A model generated the notes under the pieces. That model saw only the letters and a program-made list of their open reading frames with translations. It made no database searches and was not told the DNA's origin. A DNA stretch of 64,000 bases. Origin: Brevibacillus_D fluminis_A (GTDB lineage Bacteria; Bacillota; Bacilli; Brevibacillales; Brevibacillaceae). A program made the translations under genes and the position numbers. The stretch's first letter is position 1. Each line of letters begins with the position of its first letter. The stretch covers positions 1,482,001 through 1,546,000 of the forward strand of contig NZ_CM125436.1 of the NCBI RefSeq assembly GCF_052072235.1, read 5' to 3'. Below, piece by piece: positions 36,682-45,367 of this stretch.

Positions 36682-38160
36682 TTATTTTTCGTTCAATATG
36701 TAGCGGATGGTTCGTTTGGTGATATTTAATTTGCGGCTCAAAATCTCCCGATTGCCTCTTGTCTCGGCCAAGCCTTTTTCGATGATGCCGCGCCCCACCT
36801 CGCGCTCCAACTGCTTGACCCGTGCCATGATCTCGTCAAACGGCAGATTTTCCACGCGATCGACATGATTGATGATCGTGCGCGCGAATCGCTCGGCCTC
36901 CTGGTCCACGATGTCGGTGAGCTGGCGTGCTGACGCGGGGGCAGGGGGGGAAGGGGGCGGATACGCTGTCTGCACGCCCCGCGAATCGAGTGCAGCGGCC
37001 GTATGGCTATGGAGGAAGGAGGGCAGATGCTCTGCGCCAAGCACCGGACATTCGTGAATGGCGACCGACTGGTTGATCACGTTCAGCAGTTGGCGCACGT
37101 TGCCGGGCCATTCGTAGCGCTGCAGCAAGGCGAGTGCGTCGCTTCCGAGCCGGCAGGCGCCTGCGAACTTTTTCTCCAAGTAATCCGCGACGATTACCGC
37201 AATATCCGCCGGACGCTCACGCAGCGGCGGAAGCGTCAGTTTGACCCCTTCGAGCCGATACAAAAGGTCGGAACGGAACCGCTTGCGCTCCACCTCCGTC
37301 TCCAGATTCCGGTTGGTCGCGGAGATGAAGCGGATGTTGCTTTTGCGCGTTTCCTCGCCGCCGATGCGGTTGAATTCACCCGTTTCCATGACGCGCAGCA
37401 GTTTGACCTGAATCATCAGCGGAGCCTCGCCGATTTCATCGAGAAACAGCGTGCCGTTATGCGCCAGCTCGAAAAAGCCGCGCCGTTCCTTCAGCGCTCC
37501 GGTAAACGAGCCTTTTTCATGGCCAAATAGCTCGCTCTCCAGCAAGGTCTGGGGCAGGGCCCCGCAGTTGAGGCCGACAAACGGATGCTGGCTGCGCACG
37601 CTCTCCCCGTGGATGAACCGGGCCAAAAGCTCCTTGCCGGTGCCTGTTTCCCCTTCGATCAGCACGTTGATCGCTTTTTTGGCTAGCTTGGCGGCAAGCG
37701 GCATGAACCGCGCCATCGGGCTGTTCGGCGCATAAAGAATGCCGTAATGCGCGGCGATTTGGGACAGATCATCGGCAGGCTCAGTCGGCTCGTCGAGGAT
37801 CGGCAGCACGATCCGCTCCAATGCTTCGAGATTGTCGAACGGTTTTTCCAAATAGTCGCGAGCGCCGCGCTGCATCGCGGTGACGGCTGTTTTGATCGTG
37901 CTGTAGCCGGTCATGATGATCACGTCGCACTCGGGACGAGCGTGCTTGATCGCCTGCAGCAGATCCAATCCGTTGGCGTCCGGCAGCTTCAGATCGACGA
38001 AAGCCAGATCAAAAGCGAAGCTGCCTTCGGCAATCAGCCGCTTGACGTCCGCTCCGGAATGGGCCGTGGTCACCTGACAGCGCTTGCGCTTCAGGAAATA
38101 GGTAAAAAACGATGTCACTTCTACCTCATCATCCACAATGAGCACCTGTTTGCTGTTCAT
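36682..38160 (-). CDS. NtrC-family sigma-54 response regulator
   Basis: 492 residues: receiver domain (acidic Asp10/Asp11, phospho-acceptor Asp56, Lys106), AAA+ with Walker A GETGTGK (170-176), GSFTGA (217-222; Ser replaces the usual Ala, a known variant) and TLFLDEIGE, then a Pro-rich linker and a C-terminal Fis-type HTH (about 465-490, ILSRKLNITKRTIRYIL). SD GGAGGATC precedes ATG 38160. Third gene after the iron-ADH and histidine kinase. Likely target: the sigma-54 promoter of the divergent adhP. Confidence 0.93.
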   Translation of the reverse strand: MNSKQVLIVDDEVEVTSFFTYFLKRKRCQVTTAHSGADVKRLIAEGSFAFDLAFVDLKLPDANGLDLLQAIKHARPECDVIIMTGYSTIKTAVTAMQRGARDYLEKPFDNLEALERIVLPILDEPTEPADDLSQIAAHYGILYAPNSPMARFMPLAAKLAKKAINVLIEGETGTGKELLARFIHGESVRSQHPFVGLNCGALPQTLLESELFGHEKGSFTGALKERRGFFELAHNGTLFLDEIGEAPLMIQVKLLRVMETGEFNRIGGEETRKSNIRFISATNRNLETEVERKRFRSDLLYRLEGVKLTLPPLRERPADIAVIVADYLEKKFAGACRLGSDALALLQRYEWPGNVRQLLNVINQSVAIHECPVLGAEHLPSFLHSHTAAALDSRGVQTAYPPPSPPAPASARQLTDIVDQEAERFARTIINHVDRVENLPFDEIMARVKQLEREVGRGIIEKGLAETRGNREILSRKLNITKRTIRYILNEK

Positions 38161-38173
38161 GATGATCCTCCTT

Positions 38174-39454
38174 TCAGCTTAGGATGGGCAAAAGCAGTGT
38201 GAACCGGCTGAACGAGCCCGCCATGCTTTCCACGCGGAGGCTGCCGCCGTGCGACTCGGCAATGCCCAGGCTGACCGATAGGCCGAGTCCGGTTCCTTTG
38301 CTGGTCGCTTTGGTCGTAAAAAACGGCTGGAAGATTTGATCGAGCAGCTCGGCATCGATCCCGGTGCCGTTGTCCGTGACCGACAGGCCGACCCAGTCCT
38401 GGCCATCCTCCTGCACGAGCGACGTTTCGACCGCAAGCTCCGGCTGTGGCGTATCCTGAAGCGCATCGCGGCCGTTCAGCAGCAGGTTGATGATGATTTG
38501 CTCGATCTGATGACGGCTCGCCCTGACAAAGAGCGGCTTGTCCGACAGCTCCTTGCGCACGACAACCCCGGAGACGGCGAGCTGGTAGCCGATCAAGCCG
38601 AGCGCATCTTCGACCAGCTCGTTAATATGGACGTCCTCAAAATGAAACTCTTCCTGGCGGGAAAAAATCAGCAGGTTTTGAATGATTTTTTTGCAGCGGA
38701 CGCCGCACTGGTAGATGTCCTGCATCATCTGCTGATAATCCGAAAGCTCCTGCTCCCGCTGCAACAGCTGGATATTGCCGAGGATGGCGGTGAGCGGGCT
38801 GTTCAGCTCATGGGCGACGCCTGCGGCCATTTCGCCCAAGGCCGCCATTTTGGCCGATTGGACGAGCTGTGCTTCCAGATTGACTTTTTTGCGCAAATCA
38901 TTGTAAAGCAGCATATTTTCGACGGAAACAGCGGCATGCTCGGCGATTTGCCTGAACAGCTGGCGCTTTTCCGGCGACAGCCCCTGCTTTTTGTCATGCA
39001 AAAGCGTCAGGAAGCCGAGCGCCTGATTGCGCTGGCTGATCAAAAGGGCGGAGCTGGCTGTATGATCGGGAAAACGTTCGGCGAAGCGCTTGTCCAGATC
39101 ATTTTCTTCTAATGCCAGATTCTTCTCCAAAGGCAAAATAAAGCTTCCGCATTCCCAGCTCCCATCGGGTAGATTCGACGGCTTGCTCGCGGTGTAGCAG
39201 CGCAGCACTCCGCCCTCGTGCAGGGTGAGGATGAAAGTCGCAAAAGAGAACAGCTGTGTCAGCTGGCGGGCGATCGATTCGCTGACGTCCGGCCAGGTGG
39301 CGTTGATCTGGATTTTGGTCAAATGGTTGATGACCTCGAGCTGCTTGTTTTTCTGCTTCATCTCGTCGACGACCACCGTCAGCTCCTTGTAGTAGCTGCG
39401 TCGTGACGATTGAATGCCGGTGAGCTTTTCGAGCAGTTCCTGTTTGGTGTTCAT
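38174..39454 (-). CDS. Sensor histidine kinase (GAF-HisKA-HATPase)
   Basis: 426 residues, no membrane segments, so a cytoplasmic sensor. Coiled-coil start, GAF-like domain at about 45-185, phospho-acceptor His215 in AGVAHELNSPLTAI, N box NLLLNGRDAL, G1 DNGTGI and G2 TGLGLS. Its stop lies 13 bases from the response regulator start: a cognate pair. The signal is probably an alcohol or aldehyde related metabolite or redox state (inference from neighbours). Confidence 0.93.
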   Translation of the reverse strand: MNTKQELLEKLTGIQSSRRSYYKELTVVVDEMKQKNKQLEVINHLTKIQINATWPDVSESIARQLTQLFSFATFILTLHEGGVLRCYTASKPSNLPDGSWECGSFILPLEKNLALEENDLDKRFAERFPDHTASSALLISQRNQALGFLTLLHDKKQGLSPEKRQLFRQIAEHAAVSVENMLLYNDLRKKVNLEAQLVQSAKMAALGEMAAGVAHELNSPLTAILGNIQLLQREQELSDYQQMMQDIYQCGVRCKKIIQNLLIFSRQEEFHFEDVHINELVEDALGLIGYQLAVSGVVVRKELSDKPLFVRASRHQIEQIIINLLLNGRDALQDTPQPELAVETSLVQEDGQDWVGLSVTDNGTGIDAELLDQIFQPFFTTKATSKGTGLGLSVSLGIAESHGGSLRVESMAGSFSRFTLLLPILS

Positions 39455-39462
39455 GGTGCCCC

Positions 39463-40611
39463 CTACAACGCTTTTTGGAAAATCATTTTGACATCCTCTG
39501 CCGTCATATCCCGCGGATTGGTCGCCATGCAGACGTCGCGCACGGCGTTTTCGCTCAGCATGTCGAGATGCTCCTCAAAAGAACCGAGCGCGGAGAGCGT
39601 GAGAGGCACATCGAGGTCGCGCAGCAGCTGGGTGACGGCGCGCTGGGCGAGCCGTGACGATTCCGCCAGACTGAGTCCCGCCGTGTTTTCGCCCATCGCT
39701 TCGGCAATCTGCCGGTATTTTTCGGGTGCGGCAATATAGTTGTAGTCCAGCACATACGGGAGCAGCACGGCGTTGACCTCGCCATGGGGCGTGTCGAGCA
39801 GCCCGCCGAGCTGATGGGACATCGCATGCACCGCGCCCAAAATGGCGTTGGAGAAAGCGATGCCGGCCTGCAAGCTGGCCATCGCCATTGCTTTTTTTGC
39901 CTCCGGGTTATAGCGGCTGGCGACGGATGGGCGCAGGTTCGCGGCGATCAGCCGCATCGCCTGCAAGGAATAAATCTCCGTAAGCGGGTTGGCCGCAAGC
40001 GAGATGTACGATTCAATCGCGTGGGTCAGCGCATCGACGCCGGTATTGGCGGTCAGGCGGCTGTCTTTGGTCATCAGCGTCTGCGGATCGATAATGGCGA
40101 TGTCGGGAATGAGCGATTTGGAGATGATCGCCATTTTGACCTTCCGGGCTGTATCGACGATGATCGAAAATTGGGACACTTCCGAGCCGGAGCCGGCCGT
40201 CGTCGGAACCATCACCATCGGCGGCAGCGGACGGGTGATGCGGTCGACTCCTTCATAATCGAGGATGCTGCCGCCGTTGCTGCCCAAGAGCGCGATCGCT
40301 TTGGCCGCGTCGATTGCGCTGCCGCCGCCGATTCCCACGATTGCGTCGCATTCGGATTCCCGATAAAGGGCAACGCCTTCATGCACCTCGTAATCTTTCG
40401 GATTGGGCGTCACGTTCGTCCACAGCTGATACGCAAGGCCGCTTTCCCGCAAATGTGCGATCACGCGCTCGACCCAACCGTACCCGACGACACCGGGGTC
40501 GCTCACGAGAAAAACCCGGCTCGCGCCCAGCCTGCTCATGCTTTCGCCGACCTGGCTGATCGACTGCTCCCCGAAAATGATTTCGGGTGTCATAAACTTG
40601 GAAATCTGCAT
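39463..40611 (-). CDS. Iron-containing (class IV) alcohol dehydrogenase
   Basis: 382 residues with GIGGGSAIDAAKA (NAD binding), TTAGSGSEVSQFS and the metal ligand region HAMSHQLGGLLDTPHGEVNA. The open frame extends far upstream over the divergent adhP, but ATG 40611 has GGGAGGGG in front and begins with the usual FMTPEIIFG. It is the first gene of the minus-strand operon with the two-component genes, eight bases before the kinase. Confidence 0.93.
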   Translation of the reverse strand: MQISKFMTPEIIFGEQSISQVGESMSRLGASRVFLVSDPGVVGYGWVERVIAHLRESGLAYQLWTNVTPNPKDYEVHEGVALYRESECDAIVGIGGGSAIDAAKAIALLGSNGGSILDYEGVDRITRPLPPMVMVPTTAGSGSEVSQFSIIVDTARKVKMAIISKSLIPDIAIIDPQTLMTKDSRLTANTGVDALTHAIESYISLAANPLTEIYSLQAMRLIAANLRPSVASRYNPEAKKAMAMASLQAGIAFSNAILGAVHAMSHQLGGLLDTPHGEVNAVLLPYVLDYNYIAAPEKYRQIAEAMGENTAGLSLAESSRLAQRAVTQLLRDLDVPLTLSALGSFEEHLDMLSENAVRDVCMATNPRDMTAEDVKMIFQKAL

Positions 40612-40710
40612 CCGAGCCCCTCCCTTATCCTTGTACCCCCATTGTAAAGGAAAGCGTTTTGAGGCAAAAGGACAAAAAAGCGGCCGCATCGCCGCAAAAA
40701 TGTCCCATCG

Positions 40711-40726
40711 GGCCGAAAAATCGGCC
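40711..40726. promoter_or_regulatory. Inverted repeat, candidate activator site (UAS)
   Basis: GGCCGA-AAAA-TCGGCC, a perfect 6-bp inverted repeat 42 bases upstream of the sigma-54 promoter. GGACA / TGTCC at about 40669 and 40701 form a wider inverted pair. Position suits an enhancer of the NtrC-type regulator. Confidence 0.45.
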
Positions 40727-40767
40727 AGCTGCGAGAGGAAACGACGACAACCATGCCGATTCCAGGA

Positions 40768-40782
40768 TGGCACGGTTATTGC
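40768..40782 (+). promoter_or_regulatory. Sigma-54 promoter of adhP
   Basis: TGGCACG-GTTA-TTGC, an exact match to the -24/-12 consensus, 54 bases before the adhP start. Confidence 0.92.
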
Positions 40783-40836
40783 GAATGTAAGCGTTAGCAT
40801 GACAAAAAAATCAAAGTGTGTAGGGGGAACGCGAGT

Positions 40837-41850
40837 ATGAAAGCAGCGGTTGTCAATCAGTTCCATGAAAAGCTTGAGATCAAAGAAGTGCCGATTCCGG
40901 AGTTGGAGCATGGTGAAATTTTGGTCAAAATCAAAGCGTGCGGCGTCTGCCACACCGATTTGCATGCGGCGCATGGCGACTGGCCGGTCAAGCCGAAGCT
41001 GCCGTTGATTCCTGGCCATGAAGGCGTAGGCGTGATCGAGCGCGTCGGTCCTGGCGTCACCTCGCTCAAGGTGGGTGACCGCGTGGGGATTCCATGGTTG
41101 TACTCTGCATGCGGCGAGTGCGAGTATTGCTTGAGCGGGCGCGAAACGCTTTGCCAAAGCCAGCAAAATGCCGGTTATTCCGTCGATGGCGGTTATGCCG
41201 AATATTGCAAGGCGCCTGCCGCGTATGTCGCGAAAGTGCCGGACAATTTGAGCTTTGAAGAAGTGGCGCCGATTTTTTGCGCAGGCGTGACTACGTACAA
41301 GGCGCTGAAAGTTGCGAATGTCGCACCGGGCGAATGGGTTGCGATCTACGGCATCGGCGGATTGGGCCATATCGCGCTGCAATATGCCAAAGCGATGGGC
41401 ATGAATGTCGTGGCTGTCGATATTCAGGATGACAAGCTGGAGTTGGCGAAAGAACTGGGCGCGGATATTACGATCAACGGCCGCAACGTCGATCCGGTTG
41501 CAGCGATCGAGCAAGCGGTGGGCGGCGTCCATGGCGCAGTCAGCGTCGCGGTGACGAAAAAGGCGTTTGAACAAGCATACCGATCCGTTCGCCGCGGCGG
41601 TTCCCTGGTCGTCGTCGGATTGCCGAACGATGAGCTGCCGATCCCGATCTTTGATACCGTACTGAATGGCGTTACCGTGAAAGGCTCGATCGTCGGTACG
41701 CGCAAAGATTTGCAAGAGGCGCTTGATTTTGCGGCACGCGGAAAAGTGAAAGCGATTATCGAGACGCAGCCGCTGGACAACATCAATGAAGTCTTCGACC
41801 GTATGGTAAACGGCCAAATCAACGGCCGCGTCGTCCTCACATTGGAATAG
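40837..41850 (+). CDS. adhP: Zinc-dependent alcohol dehydrogenase AdhP/AdhT type
   Basis: 337 residues, the length and sequence style of the Geobacillus ADH-T enzymes. Catalytic zinc ligands Cys38 (CGVCHTD), His61 (PGHEG) and Cys148; structural zinc Cys92, 95, 98 and 106; NAD motif GIGGLGH. ATG 40837 follows TAGGGGG. Oxidises primary alcohols or reduces aldehydes. The sigma-54 promoter places it under the NtrC-type system next door. Confidence 0.95.
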   Translation: MKAAVVNQFHEKLEIKEVPIPELEHGEILVKIKACGVCHTDLHAAHGDWPVKPKLPLIPGHEGVGVIERVGPGVTSLKVGDRVGIPWLYSACGECEYCLSGRETLCQSQQNAGYSVDGGYAEYCKAPAAYVAKVPDNLSFEEVAPIFCAGVTTYKALKVANVAPGEWVAIYGIGGLGHIALQYAKAMGMNVVAVDIQDDKLELAKELGADITINGRNVDPVAAIEQAVGGVHGAVSVAVTKKAFEQAYRSVRRGGSLVVVGLPNDELPIPIFDTVLNGVTVKGSIVGTRKDLQEALDFAARGKVKAIIETQPLDNINEVFDRMVNGQINGRVVLTLE

Positions 41851-41853
41851 AGC

Positions 41854-41883
41854 AAAAAGCCCCGTGCGTTCGCGGGGCTTTTT
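41854..41883. terminator. Bidirectional terminator between convergent genes
   Basis: AAAAAGCCCCG / CGGGGCTTTTT with T runs on both strands. Confidence 0.92.
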
Positions 41884-41904
41884 CCATGTTTCAGGCACGC
41901 GCGC

Positions 41905-43632
41905 TTATGTCAACAACCCGCCGCTGCCTTGGCGATATTTGAGAATGCCTTCCGCTGTTCGGAACGCCAAAGCGCCCACGGTACCGGTCGGGTTGTACCC
42001 GCTGTTTTGCGGGAACGCGGAAGCGCCGATGACAAACACGTTTTCCGCATCCCACATCTGCAGCCATGTGTTGACCGCAGACGTGTCGGGACTTGTTCCC
42101 ATGATTACCCCTCCGGTGTTGTGGGTAGATTGGTAAGGGGTAATGTCGTAAGGCCCAAGCTCCTTGGTTGCATCGATCGTTTTGGCTCCCATCTCCTTCA
42201 AGATTTCCTCGCACTTGGTACCGAGGAAACGGGCCAGCTCGCGGTCCTGCTCTTCAAAGTCGAAGGTGATGCGGATCAGCGGATCGCCGAACGTATCCTT
42301 GTACGTCGGGTCCAGATCGAGGTAATGATGGCGGAAGGAGAGGGAAGCTCCTTGTCCGCCTACGGAAAGCGAACGGTTGTAATAGTTGATCGAGGCTGCT
42401 TTGAAATCCTTGCCCCAGCTTGGCGTTCCTTTTGGCACCGGATTGTTTTGAATCGGGCGCCGTCCGGTTTGCGAATAGGAGATATTGCCACCGTGCAAAA
42501 ATTTGAGATCTTTATGGTCGAACGCATCGCCGTTGTAATCGTCAAGACAAATGCCGAGCGCACCAGCGCCTGCGAACAGATTGAACTCTTTGTCAAAGTA
42601 GCCGGTTGCGCCGCCTTTGAGCACCTGGTACGCATAGTTTTTGCCGATGACGCCTTTGCCGGACGCCGGATCGTACGGTGTGCCCAGCTTGGAGAGCAAA
42701 AGCAGGCGGGAGTTGTTGAACACATAGCTGCAAAGGACGACAATATCAGCCGGCTGCTCGATGTCCTGGCCGGTGGCGACATCGGTGTACAATACCCCGG
42801 TCGCTTTTCCGCCTGTATGTAAAATGCGACGTACCTGGGAATGGGTGCGGATTTCGAATTTGCCCGTTTTCTTGGCCACTGGAATGACGGTGACGACCGG
42901 GTCGGCTTTGGCCCCGTACTCGCAGCCGAAGCGCTCGCAGTAGCCGCAGTATTGACAAGCGGCGCGGGAGACGCCGTCCGGGTTGGTGTACGGCTCCGAC
43001 AGGTTGGCCGAGGGCATCATGTACGGATGCAGCCCCATCTTTTTGGTTGCATCGGCGAACATTTTCATGCCAGGCGCCATTTTCATCGGTTTGGTCGGGT
43101 ACGGTGCGGAGCGCTTTGTCCCGAGCTGCTGCTCCAGCGGATTCGGCTCACCGGAAATCCCGCACAGTTTCTCGAATTTATCATAGTACGGCTCCAGCTC
43201 ATCATAGGTAATCCCCCAGTCCTGGATGGTCATCTCTTTGGGGATTTTGGCCGCGCCATATCGTTCGGTCGTTTTGCTGCGAATCTGGAAATCATAGGGG
43301 AGGTAGCGGTACGTCTGGCCATTCCAGTGCACGCCGGCGCCGCCGAGTCCGTCGCCCAGCAAAAAGGAACCGTAGGAACGCATCGGCAGCGCACGCACTT
43401 TTTCATTGCTGCGGAACGTGATCGTTTCTTTGGACAAGTCTTGCATCAGCTCATAGCGCAAGGCATAGCGCAGCTCATCATGCACCATGAAATAATCCTC
43501 GGTTTTTCGTTCCTTCCCCCGCTCAAGCCCGAGCACATTCAAGCCGGCTTTGGTCAGCTCCTGCGCGATGATGCCGCCGCCCCAGCCGACGCCTACCAAA
43601 ACTACATCCACTTTCGGCAATTTTTTTGCCAT
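41905..43632 (-). CDS. GMC-family flavoprotein, gluconate 2-dehydrogenase large-subunit like
   Basis: 575 residues: FAD motif VGVGWGGG (13-20), GVHWNGQTYRY, and at the C-terminus STHNTGG and NPTGTVGALA with the catalytic His/Asn region. A four-Cys cluster C226-x2-C229-x2-C232-x4-C237 is reminiscent of the iron-sulfur ligands of FAD-dependent glucose/fructose dehydrogenases. It has no signal peptide of its own; export would be by hitch-hiking with the Tat subunit encoded just upstream. Substrate (gluconate, sugar or polyol) undetermined. Confidence 0.88.
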   Translation of the reverse strand: MAKKLPKVDVVLVGVGWGGGIIAQELTKAGLNVLGLERGKERKTEDYFMVHDELRYALRYELMQDLSKETITFRSNEKVRALPMRSYGSFLLGDGLGGAGVHWNGQTYRYLPYDFQIRSKTTERYGAAKIPKEMTIQDWGITYDELEPYYDKFEKLCGISGEPNPLEQQLGTKRSAPYPTKPMKMAPGMKMFADATKKMGLHPYMMPSANLSEPYTNPDGVSRAACQYCGYCERFGCEYGAKADPVVTVIPVAKKTGKFEIRTHSQVRRILHTGGKATGVLYTDVATGQDIEQPADIVVLCSYVFNNSRLLLLSKLGTPYDPASGKGVIGKNYAYQVLKGGATGYFDKEFNLFAGAGALGICLDDYNGDAFDHKDLKFLHGGNISYSQTGRRPIQNNPVPKGTPSWGKDFKAASINYYNRSLSVGGQGASLSFRHHYLDLDPTYKDTFGDPLIRITFDFEEQDRELARFLGTKCEEILKEMGAKTIDATKELGPYDITPYQSTHNTGGVIMGTSPDTSAVNTWLQMWDAENVFVIGASAFPQNSGYNPTGTVGALAFRTAEGILKYRQGSGGLLT

Positions 43633-43657
43633 GGTTTCACCTCGCTGTCCTTCTTTG

Positions 43658-44416
43658 TTAGTGGGAAAGATGGTCTTTCAAGCTTTTCGGTTCCATTTTG
43701 GCGAAAGCGTCCTGCTCGATCACTTGCGCATAGGACATTTGGTTGCCCGGATAATTTTTCAGCTTCCAGCCGTCCATGTTGCTGTTGCCGCCATACAGCG
43801 GGTCTGCGTAGACGCCTTCAAGCGTGCTTGTGCGCAGCAACTGGAAAAAACCGCTGGCGGAAATCGTCGTCAGCTTCACTTCATCCTTTTCAAACGCTGT
43901 CAGGACCGCATCCTGCTCCTCGGGGGCAAGATCGGCAAAATTCTTTTTATACTTGGCATTGCTGTAGTTCTGGATTTCTTGCAGGCCGATCGTAAAAATT
44001 TCGCGCCGTTTCAGCCGGCCTTGGTATCCTTGGACTTTTTCGCCATTGAAGAATGGCGCTTCCATGTAATCGCGGGCATTGAAGCCCCATTCGCCGGCCA
44101 GCTGGTGGTCCATGAAAAAGGCGACGCCAAGCGCTTTGGCACCAGGTCCAAGATCATCCTGGGGAAAAATCCGCTCGCTTGCCGCTTCGGCGATCTTGAA
44201 CTGCTCCTGTGTGAAAAACATGGTTGCCTGCGTGTAGTTGGCAGGCTGGGCCGCCGGTTGGGGTGCGGGCGGGGCCGCATTGTTGGTTTGTTTTCGCGGG
44301 AGCAGACTGCCTACCACACCCCCGACGATCAGTCCGCCAACGGTATAACCAGCGTTTTGCAAAAACTTGCGCCTGGATAACGTAGATTCATCAATTTGAT
44401 CATTCTTGTTCGCCAA
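43658..44416 (-). CDS. Gluconate 2-dehydrogenase subunit 3 family protein (Tat substrate)
   Basis: 252 residues. Twin-arginine signal SRRKFLQNAGYTVGG (14-28), a Pro/Ala linker, then the subunit 3 domain. In gluconate 2-dehydrogenases this subunit guides the large flavoprotein through the Tat system. The start is TTG 44416 behind AGGAGGTGG. The usual cytochrome c subunit is not encoded here. Confidence 0.9.
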   Translation of the reverse strand: MANKNDQIDESTLSRRKFLQNAGYTVGGLIVGGVVGSLLPRKQTNNAAPPAPQPAAQPANYTQATMFFTQEQFKIAEAASERIFPQDDLGPGAKALGVAFFMDHQLAGEWGFNARDYMEAPFFNGEKVQGYQGRLKRREIFTIGLQEIQNYSNAKYKKNFADLAPEEQDAVLTAFEKDEVKLTTISASGFFQLLRTSTLEGVYADPLYGGNSNMDGWKLKNYPGNQMSYAQVIEQDAFAKMEPKSLKDHLSH

Positions 44417-44540
44417 CTGAATCCACCTCCTAGAAGTGGTTTGCTCAAATCAGCCAAATCTTAAACATACTGGAATCCAAAAACATCCTGAAAGAAAACA
44501 AAACGCGCAGGTGATGCTAAGAAAAAAGGAAGGCAGGCGA

Positions 44541-45227
44541 ATGACCATGAGGAAATGGCAAGGCTGGGCGGTCGTTTCATTGGCGAGCGTTTTGATCGTA
44601 ACGGCTTGTGCGCCGCAGGCAAACAATGGAACGCGGACGCAGTCGATGCAGGCGCAGACGACCAGGCCACTTCATGATGCAGCGGTGATTCCAAGCTACG
44701 ATGGGCAAAAAACAGTCACAACGAACCAACACGGCAGTACCTATAGCGGCATGGGCAGCTCGGTGCTCAGCCGAATCGGCAGCTCTGGACTCCATACCGG
44801 CGGCATCTCGGCCAAACTTGAGTCGGTACTTGGAAGTGCCGGGATCGACGGGATGAAAGTGTTCGTCATCGATGACACCGTGATATTGGGGGAGACGGGA
44901 AGAGCGGGTATTCGGGCGACCCATTACGATGATTTGCAGAGCAAGGTGCTCAGCAACACGGCGGGGAATTCCGGAACCGGGCGAAAGCATGCGAGCAGCA
45001 GCAGCATGTCCGGCACGATGGGAGCGCGGCATAATCCGATGAACGATGTACAAAAGGCCAAGCGCGAAATTGAGCATTTTACAGGCGGCAATGTTCGCGT
45101 GCTCGTCGTCACGCATGCGGAAGGACTGAAAGCCATCGATCGTCTGCGGGCGAATATGCAGAAAACGGGTGTTCCGGTTCAAAAAGTCGCGGATGATGTG
45201 AGAACCGTGCTGAAATACGCAAAGTAA
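44541..45227 (+). CDS. YhcN/YlaJ-type sporulation lipoprotein
   Basis: 228 residues with a lipobox (VTAC, about residues 20-23), a low-complexity Ser/Gly/Thr middle, and a C-terminal domain with KVFVIDDTVILG and RVLVVTHAEGLKAIDRL, as in YhcN/YlaJ lipoproteins of the spore or germination apparatus. ATG 44541 follows AAGGAAGGCAGG; the frame is open to 44436 without an SD. Confidence 0.75.
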   Translation: MTMRKWQGWAVVSLASVLIVTACAPQANNGTRTQSMQAQTTRPLHDAAVIPSYDGQKTVTTNQHGSTYSGMGSSVLSRIGSSGLHTGGISAKLESVLGSAGIDGMKVFVIDDTVILGETGRAGIRATHYDDLQSKVLSNTAGNSGTGRKHASSSSMSGTMGARHNPMNDVQKAKREIEHFTGGNVRVLVVTHAEGLKAIDRLRANMQKTGVPVQKVADDVRTVLKYAK

Positions 45228-45231
45228 CGAA

Positions 45232-45267
45232 AAAAACCGGTTTCCCGCGATGGCGGAACCGGTTTTT
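45232..45267 (+). terminator. Intrinsic terminator
   Basis: AAAACCGGTT / AACCGGTTTT with a 14-base loop containing a second small stem; T run at the end. Confidence 0.85.
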
Positions 45268-45367
45268 CAATTGAAATCGGTTGAATGGTTTCACGGGGAA
45301 CAATGGAAGGGCAGGGAGCACATGGAAAATTGCGCCGCAGCGGACAAGTTTACTGCACCTCAGCGGA

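Noticed and set aside
40612..41898. N-terminal extension giving an 811-residue iron-ADH
   Set aside because: The extension is antisense to adhP and crosses its promoter; ATG 40611 has a good SD and the normal family start.
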